Of a stretch of 10,671 bases of DNA, positions 6,777-10,671 are shown piece by piece. Numbering within the stretch: the stretch's first letter is position 1; each line of letters starts with the position of its first letter. The DNA comes from Anaerolineae bacterium (GTDB taxonomy: Bacteria > Chloroflexota > Anaerolineae > B4-G1), in contig JAUXFI010000051.1 in NCBI GenBank assembly GCA_030620125.1, forward strand, positions 1-10,671. The letters are read 5' to 3'. Under the pieces are notes generated by a model that was given only the letters and a program-made list of their open reading frames with translations, did no database searches and was not told the origin of the DNA. Position numbers and translations under genes: made by a program.

Positions 6777-9700
6777 CGCCTGCGCCTCATGAACCGGCTC
6801 GTCACCGTCGCCTCGTTGCTCACTACCAACCGGTCGCCCACATCCAGCTCCTCGTAAGGCTTCTCCCAGCCTTCGCGGGTGGGGCGCGGGAAGATGTTGA
6901 TCTCTGTCCCCTTTTTGGCATGGCGCTGGTCAATGTAGGCCTGGCCCACCAGGTAGCCCTCCGTGTCCATCGCGCACGAGGTCACCTGACCGATGATGCG
7001 CCCGTGGCTTTCAGTGATCACGTCCTCCTGTTTGGGAACACGCACACCCTTCTCCTCAATGCGAAAGCGAGCCACGATCATCTTGCGCTGCCGGGCGTGC
7101 TCGATGTAAGCCCGCCGCCCGACGAAGAAGGGTTTGTGCAATTTGACGTAGCCGGCAAAGCCCGCGTCGTCGGGGCGCAGGTCGAGCGGGCCGGCCAGTT
7201 CGTGGCCGTAGAGGGGTAGCCCGGCCTCGATGCGCAGGCTATCACGGGCTCCCAGGCCGATGGGCCGCAGCCCGAAGGGAGCGCCCACTTCCATCAATCG
7301 CTCCCACAGCGCGCCCACCACGTCGGGGTGGACAAGGATCTCGAAACTCATCGGCTCGCCGGTGTAGCCGGTGCGGGCGATGATCAGGTCAAAGACGCCG
7401 CCGGGGGCCCGGTTGGACGGGAAGCCGGCCTCCATCACCTCGGTGCGCTTCAACGCCAACAGCCGCCCCCGTATCTCGGCGACAGCGCCGGAGGGGGAAG
7501 CGGCGTCGAGGAGAGCCAGAAGGATATCACGGGAACGAGGTCCCTGGAGGGCCAGGTCGGCCAGCCAGGCATAGCTCTCGTTGGGGTCGTGCAGGTCCCG
7601 CAATTCGGCCTGGAAACTGGTCCGCACCCAGGGCCGCAGGTCATCTATCCGCACTGTTCGCTCGTTGACAGCCTGGATCCAGGCCCAATCCTTCTTCGTG
7701 TTGGCGGCGTTGACGACCAGCAGGTAGCGGGAGGGGCTGAGCATGTAGACCATCAGGTCATCTACGACCCGGCCATCGGGGGACAGGAGGTACGAGTACA
7801 ACGACTCGCCGGGCCGGAGGCTGTTCACGTCGTTGGTGGTCACCAGATTGAGAAAGTAGGCAGCGTGGGGGCCGCTGGCTTCAAAAACGCCCATGTGGGA
7901 GACGTCAAAGAGGCCGGCCGCGCCGCGCACCGCCCGGTGCTCGTCGCTGATGGAGGTGTACCACAGCGGCATCTCCCACCCGGCGAAGGGAGCCATCTTC
8001 GCTCCGTGCCGCACGTGCCAGTCAAAGAGAGGGGTGCGGCGCTGACCCTTCTCCTGACCCCTCCCCCCACCCCTCCCCGAAACAGGGAGGGGAGCGAAGG
8101 GCGGGAGCGGTTCCCCGGCGGGGTCGGCGTAGTCGGGGACAGAGAGACCGATAAAGTAGGGTTTGTGTGAAACAGGCGGCACAAAGTCAACCTGTTCGAG
8201 ACTTTGGAAATCTTCCGAGACTTCCAAAGTCTGGGTCCCCAGATCGCGCACGACGACCGGCCCCGGCAGTTTGGCCCACAGGTCGGTCTCGTCGAAACGC
8301 ACAAAGCCGTCGGAGAGATCGCGCAGCCAGGTGGTGACCCTCTGGGTCCGGTCGGCTGGCACGATCAGCCGGTAGCGGTTGTGGCCAAAGCCGGGCCGCT
8401 GGACCAAGCCAGGGCTCATCATCCGCCCGCCCCGCTCCAGGAGCGTCACTGGCCGCCACTCTCCCTGTCCGAGGTCGGCGATGTCCACCGGCGTGATCTG
8501 CTCGACGAAGGCGGCGGCCGTGTTCCCTTCGACCTCGATCAGCCCGTACCGCTCCTCCCGCTGGCGCAGTTCCGGCAGCAGGCAGTAGTGGGGATAGCCG
8601 CTGCACGGGAGTTCAAAGTCAATCCCGGCCTGTCCGGCCAGTTCAGCCACTTTGATACGCAATTCCTCCAGCACGTCGAACTTTATCTTGCCCCGGTAGA
8701 CTGGCCCGCGCACGCCGGTGTAGGTGAACGGCTCGGTGGCCTCCATCGCGCGAGCGATGATGCTGGCGATCTGCTCCATCTCCGGCTCCCGCAGGCCGCG
8801 CTGTGTGACCCAGGGAGTGCCCAAGCGGATGCCGCTGGGGTAGGCGGCGGTCTTGTCGCCGGGGATGGTGTTCTTGTTGACGACGATGCCCACCAAGTCG
8901 AGGATAGTCGCCGTGACACCGCCCATCAGCGGGGTGGTGTCACGTCCCTGGATCGTCTTGCAGTCGAGGAGCAGCAGGTGCGTCTCGGTGCCGCCGCAGG
9001 GAACGCGCAGGCCGTGGGCGGTGAGTGCGCGGGCGAGGGCCGAGGCATTGGCCACAGTCTGGTGCTGGAGACGATGGAACTGTTCTGTCTGTGCCAGGCG
9101 AAAGGCGACGGCTATGGCTGCGAACTTGTTGACGTGGGGGCCGCCCTGGAGACCGGGGAAGACGGCGCGGTCAATCTTGTGCGCCAGGCCGGGGCTGGTG
9201 GTGAGGATGCAGGCCCCGCGCGGGCCGCAAAGCGTCTTGTGGGTGGTAAAGGTGACAATGTCGGCGTGCCCCAGCGGAGTGGGAAAAGCTCCGGCGATGA
9301 CCATACCCGCCACGTGGGCAATGTCGGCCAGGAGGCAAGCCCCTACCCGGTCGGCGATCTGGCGGAACTTGGCCCAGTTGGGAAGGCGCGGGTAGGAGGT
9401 GTAGCCAGCAATGATCAGCTTGGGCCGGTGCTCCAGCGCCAGTTCCTCAATTTCGTCATAGTCCAGCAATTCCGTCTGCTCGTTGACGTGGTATGAGACG
9501 ACGTTGTAGAGTCTGCCCGACAGGTTGACCGGGCTGCCGTGGGTCAGATGGCCGCCGTGAGGTAGCGCCAGCCCCATGATGGTGTCGCCCGGCTTTAGCA
9601 GCGCCTGCTGGACGGCGACGTTGGCCGGCGCGCCGGAGAGGGGCTGGACGTTGACGTATATCTGGTCGGCGGAGATGTCATCGGTAGCGAAAGCTTCAGC

Positions 9701-10039
9701 GCAACGGCGACGGGCCAGGGATTCGATGACGTCGGCGTACTCCACGCCCCGGTAATAGCGCAGGTCGCCGTAGCGGCGGTAGTGGGCCAGGTGGTGCTCA
9801 TAGTCCAGGATCTCGTCCTCGTTCAGCCAGCGGGTCTCTGGGTCGGGGTAGCCCTCGGCGTAGATGTTCATCAGCGCCGAGCCGAGCGCCTCCCGCACCG
9901 CCCACGGCGAGCTGCTCTCCGAGGGAATCATGATCAACTTGCGGGCCTGGCGCTCTCTCTCCAGGTCAATCAGTTGGGCCACTGCTGGGTCGAGGGCGGA
10001 CAGGTCGCCGCGAAAGAGAAAGTCGCCTTGTAAAGTCAT
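6773..10039 (-). CDS. glyA-gcvT: Fused serine hydroxymethyltransferase - glycine cleavage T-protein
   Basis: 1088 residues from the ATG at 10039-10037, preceded 4 bases upstream by GGAGG (10044-10048 on the - strand). Residues 1-~495 are SHMT (serine + THF to glycine + 5,10-CH2-THF, PLP enzyme). Residues ~670-1088 are aminomethyltransferase GcvT, which takes the aminomethyl group from lipoyl H-protein to make CH2-THF and ammonia. Joined, they could pass CH2-THF and convert two glycines into serine, CO2 and ammonia, given P-, H- and L-proteins encoded elsewhere. Separate GlyA is usually about 415 residues and GcvT about 360, so roughly 300 residues are extra: a 26-residue SHMT insertion, a degenerate GcvT-like segment (499-600) and a low-complexity linker (641-671). 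The frame is uninterrupted. Expression is probably from the - strand promoter at 10120-10147. Cytoplasmic. Confidence 0.93.
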   Translation of the reverse strand: MTLQGDFLFRGDLSALDPAVAQLIDLERERQARKLIMIPSESSSPWAVREALGSALMNIYAEGYPDPETRWLNEDEILDYEHHLAHYRRYGDLRYYRGVEYADVIESLARRRCAEAFATDDISADQIYVNVQPLSGAPANVAVQQALLKPGDTIMGLALPHGGHLTHGSPVNLSGRLYNVVSYHVNEQTELLDYDEIEELALEHRPKLIIAGYTSYPRLPNWAKFRQIADRVGACLLADIAHVAGMVIAGAFPTPLGHADIVTFTTHKTLCGPRGACILTTSPGLAHKIDRAVFPGLQGGPHVNKFAAIAVAFRLAQTEQFHRLQHQTVANASALARALTAHGLRVPCGGTETHLLLLDCKTIQGRDTTPLMGGVTATILDLVGIVVNKNTIPGDKTAAYPSGIRLGTPWVTQRGLREPEMEQIASIIARAMEATEPFTYTGVRGPVYRGKIKFDVLEELRIKVAELAGQAGIDFELPCSGYPHYCLLPELRQREERYGLIEVEGNTAAAFVEQITPVDIADLGQGEWRPVTLLERGGRMMSPGLVQRPGFGHNRYRLIVPADRTQRVTTWLRDLSDGFVRFDETDLWAKLPGPVVVRDLGTQTLEVSEDFQSLEQVDFVPPVSHKPYFIGLSVPDYADPAGEPLPPFAPLPVSGRGGGRGQEKGQRRTPLFDWHVRHGAKMAPFAGWEMPLWYTSISDEHRAVRGAAGLFDVSHMGVFEASGPHAAYFLNLVTTNDVNSLRPGESLYSYLLSPDGRVVDDLMVYMLSPSRYLLVVNAANTKKDWAWIQAVNERTVRIDDLRPWVRTSFQAELRDLHDPNESYAWLADLALQGPRSRDILLALLDAASPSGAVAEIRGRLLALKRTEVMEAGFPSNRAPGGVFDLIIARTGYTGEPMSFEILVHPDVVGALWERLMEVGAPFGLRPIGLGARDSLRIEAGLPLYGHELAGPLDLRPDDAGFAGYVKLHKPFFVGRRAYIEHARQRKMIVARFRIEEKGVRVPKQEDVITESHGRIIGQVTSCAMDTEGYLVGQAYIDQRHAKKGTEINIFPRPTREGWEKPYEELDVGDRLVVSNEATVTSRFMRRRR
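6776..8032 (-). other. Domain: GcvT aminomethyltransferase
   Basis: Residues 670-1088. It starts with the standard LFDWHVRHGAKMAPFAGWEMP, followed by GLFDVSHMG, GRVVDDLMVY (Asp pair at 760-761 for folate chemistry), ARTGYTGE, GLGARDSLRIEAGLPLYGHEL and the C-terminal barrel RxRKMIVARF to VVSNEATVTSRF. It is full length for the family and all signatures are intact. Confidence 0.9.
8058..8092 (-). repeat. G-quadruplex motif overlapping a GC-rich hairpin in the linker
   Basis: On the coding (-) strand 8078-8058 reads G4-A-G4-T-G6-A-G4, a canonical quadruplex motif with one-base loops. CCCCTCCC (8070-8077) also pairs perfectly with GGGAGGGG (8085-8092) around a 7-base loop. The DNA codes for an SGRGGGRG-type linker just before the GcvT domain. 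Confidence 0.65.
8199..8232. repeat. 11-base perfect inverted repeat in the fusion linker
   Basis: AGACTTTGGAA (8199-8209) and TTCCAAAGTCT (8222-8232) are exact reverse complements around a 12-base loop. It codes for residues 603-614 of the fusion. The form is like the dispersed palindromes found between genes. Confidence 0.7.
8240..8545 (-). other. Interdomain segment resembling a degenerate, partial GcvT domain
   Basis: Residues 499-546 align without gaps to residues 717-764 of the GcvT part of the same protein, with 16 identities by hand, including G, E, G, AA, F, T, D, L, GE, LL, GR and V at matching spacing. A later RYRLIV matches RYLLVV. The catalytic DD pair of GcvT (D760, D761) is Ser-Pro here (S542, P543), so it cannot be a working T-protein site. 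It is probably a relic or a structural folate-fold module; chance similarity is unlikely. Confidence 0.6.
8555..10039 (-). other. Domain: SHMT, catalytic residues present
   Basis: Residues 1-495. PLP lysine K268 lies in TTHKTLCGPRGA (Cys at the position that is often Arg or Ala), D239 and H242 in LLADIAHVAG, the substrate-carboxylate Arg is R405 in SGIRLGTPW, and the tyrosine region is NIYAEGYP (57-65). Compared with E. coli GlyA there are about 26 extra residues between EGYP and YYRGVEY. All main catalytic positions are kept, so activity is expected. Confidence 0.9.
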
Positions 10040-10043
10040 TTCG

Positions 10044-10048
10044 CCTCC
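10044..10048 (-). promoter_or_regulatory. Ribosome binding site of glyA-gcvT
   Basis: GGAGG on the - strand, 4 bases before the ATG (10039). It supports the chosen start. Confidence 0.8.
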
Positions 10049-10058
10049 AAGATGTTAT

Positions 10059-10100
10059 TCGTAAATTCGTGGACTCGGCAACCGAATCCTGAATCTACGA
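10059..10100 (-). promoter_or_regulatory. Long hairpin in the glyA-gcvT leader RNA
   Basis: On the - strand RNA a 10-pair lower stem (10091-10100 with 10059-10068) and an 8-pair upper stem (10082-10089 with 10071-10078) enclose a UUG loop, with a 1/2-base internal loop between them. The two imperfect positions are G.U pairs in this orientation but A.C mismatches on the other strand. No U-run follows, so it is not a terminator. It sits 11 bases upstream of the Shine-Dalgarno sequence. It could be a regulatory or stabilising leader structure, or a palindromic repeat. Confidence 0.55.
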
Positions 10101-10119
10101 GCCTACAGTCACTAACTGC

Positions 10120-10147
10120 ATTGTATCCGCCTGCGCTCCCGTGTCAA
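10120..10147 (-). promoter_or_regulatory. Promoter of glyA-gcvT
   Basis: On the - strand TTGACA (10147-10142) and TACAAT (10125-10120) are 16 bases apart, predicting a start near 10113 and a leader of about 75 bases. Confidence 0.65.
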
Positions 10148-10151
10148 GGTG

Positions 10152-10180
10152 TTGACATTTGCCGTTGCGTGGTGTAGAAT
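10152..10180 (+). promoter_or_regulatory. Promoter of the glycine riboswitch - aminotransferase transcript
   Basis: TTGACA (10152-10157) and TAGAAT (10175-10180) with a 17-base spacer. The start is predicted near 10187, about 25 bases before the first aptamer. Confidence 0.75.
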
Positions 10181-10210
10181 GAAAATAAGTTACATCACTC
10201 TGCCATGGGG

Positions 10211-10306
10211 TGCGGGGGAGAGAACGCTTGTGAGTGGGCACCGAAGGGGCAAGCTGGCGCGAAGGCTGATCGCGGTGGTGAAACTCTCAGGTCACAGGAC
10301 CCCGTA
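10211..10306 (+). ncRNA. Glycine riboswitch, aptamer I
   Basis: P1 pairs TGCGGGG (10211-10217) with CCCCGTA (10300-10306). Conserved core elements are GGAGAG (10217-10222), the GCACCGAAGGGGCAAG block ending at 10253, and ACTCTCAGG (10283-10291). These are the hallmarks of the gcvT/glycine aptamer class. An 8-base linker joins it to aptamer II. Confidence 0.93.
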
Positions 10307-10314
10307 TCTCGGCA

Positions 10315-10395
10315 CCCCTGGAAAGTCCTTCGGGCACCGAAGGGGCAAGGCCCGGTAGCTGATCGGGAGGAATCTCTCAGGTTGGTAGACAGGGG
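10315..10395 (+). ncRNA. Glycine riboswitch, aptamer II
   Basis: P1 pairs CCCCTG (10315-10320) with CAGGGG (10390-10395). The core block GGGCACCGAAGGGGCAAG (10332-10349) is identical to that of aptamer I (10236-10253), and CTCTCAGG follows at 10374-10381. The tandem arrangement is typical of glycine sensing. The 3' strand of P1 shares three Gs with the terminator stem that follows. Confidence 0.93.
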
Positions 10396-10430
10396 ACACA
10401 CAGCCAGTTGTGTTTGTGTGTCCCTTTTTT
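10393..10430 (+). terminator. Intrinsic terminator, expression platform of the riboswitch
   Basis: GGGACACACA (10393-10402) pairs perfectly with TGTGTGTCCC (10415-10424) around a 12-base loop, followed by TTTTTT (10425-10430). Because its 5' arm overlaps P1 of aptamer II at 10393-10395, glycine binding should disfavour the terminator and turn expression on. Confidence 0.85.
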
Positions 10431-10451
10431 GTTTGGCCTATCACTACTAGC

Positions 10452-10457
10452 AGGAGG
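10452..10457 (+). promoter_or_regulatory. Ribosome binding site of the aminotransferase
   Basis: Perfect AGGAGG, 6 bases before the ATG at 10464. Confidence 0.85.
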
Positions 10458-10463
10458 TTGAGC

Positions 10464-10671
10464 ATGTACAAGAAACTCTTCATTCCAGGGCCTACCCACG
10501 TGCGGGAGAAAATCCTGCAGGCCCAGACCGCGCCGATGATCGGCCACCGCGCCAAGGAGTACGCCGACTTGCAGGCGGAGGTAACCCTTAAACTCCAGCA
10601 ACTCCTCTACACCCAGCAGCGGGTCTATCTCTACGCCTCCTCCTCCACTGGCATGATGGAGGGCTCGGTCC
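10464..10671 (+). CDS. Class V aminotransferase (alanine/serine-glyoxylate type), 3' end cut by the window
   Basis: The first 69 residues are visible from the ATG at 10464. LFIPGPTHVREKIL, APMIGHRAKEY and the YASSSTGMMEGSV stretch match the N-terminus of fold-type-I class V PLP aminotransferases of the alanine-glyoxylate, serine-glyoxylate or serine-pyruvate group; phosphoserine-type relatives used for serine synthesis look similar. The PLP lysine lies beyond the window. The gene is controlled by the glycine riboswitch just upstream. Its likely job is to move amino groups between glycine/serine and 2-oxo acids. The exact substrate cannot be decided from this piece. Confidence 0.85.
   Translation, partial: MYKKLFIPGPTHVREKILQAQTAPMIGHRAKEYADLQAEVTLKLQQLLYTQQRVYLYASSSTGMMEGSV

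Noticed and set aside
7328..8170. + strand open frame of 280 codons opposite GcvT
   Set aside because: Antisense shadow with low-complexity composition; the real gene is GcvT on the - strand.
8204..9496. Long + strand open frame (430 codons) opposite the SHMT part
   Set aside because: It mirrors the codon bias of the - strand gene; its translation has no recognisable domain and it lacks a ribosome binding site. The - strand frame has clear SHMT motifs.
10149..10450. Short open frames across the riboswitch region
   Set aside because: They cover the aptamers and terminator, have no ribosome binding site, and the RNA structure explains the sequence.

Overview
The window is GC-rich bacterial DNA with five genes, two of them cut by the window ends. 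The gene set suggests a Chloroflexota (Anaerolineae-like) genome: 'DGETWTTY' propeller repeats, an AAA ATPase followed by 40-residue 'GDRxGE' TPRs, a glyA-gcvT fusion, and palindromic repeats in non-coding DNA. This assignment is inference from gene style, since no rRNA or marker gene is present.

Left part (1-1943, + strand). The 3' end of a beta-propeller gene is followed 29 bases later by a membrane-embedded M28-type metallopeptidase gene. The peptidase has its first zinc and catalytic motifs but breaks off before the last two ligands. Its unrelated tail contains a good sigma70-type promoter and a palindrome. A hairpin followed by a T-rich stretch then precedes the next gene.

Centre (1944-6776, + strand). 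One 1610-residue protein joins an intact metallo-beta-lactamase-fold domain, a STAS domain, a Ser/Thr-kinase-like domain missing several catalytic residues (a probable pseudokinase), an AAA_16/STAND-type ATPase and a long TPR array. It is the most unusual protein here and reads as a single-chain signalling machine, but its signal and output cannot be read from sequence.

Right part (6773-10671) concerns glycine, serine and one-carbon metabolism. On the - strand a 1088-residue protein fuses serine hydroxymethyltransferase (SHMT) to glycine-cleavage T-protein. Between them lie a degenerate GcvT-like segment and a linker whose DNA holds two inverted repeats and a G-quadruplex motif. The fusion gene ends tail-to-tail with the big signalling gene, overlapping it by 4 bases. 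From the 424-base gap at 10040-10463 two promoters diverge with -35 boxes only 4 bases apart. The leftward one makes a leader with a long hairpin before glyA-gcvT. The rightward one reads through a tandem glycine riboswitch and an intrinsic terminator into a class V aminotransferase (glyoxylate/serine/alanine type), cut by the window end. SHMT, GcvT and the aminotransferase all act on glycine or serine, so the locus looks like a glycine-sensing glycine/serine interconversion module.
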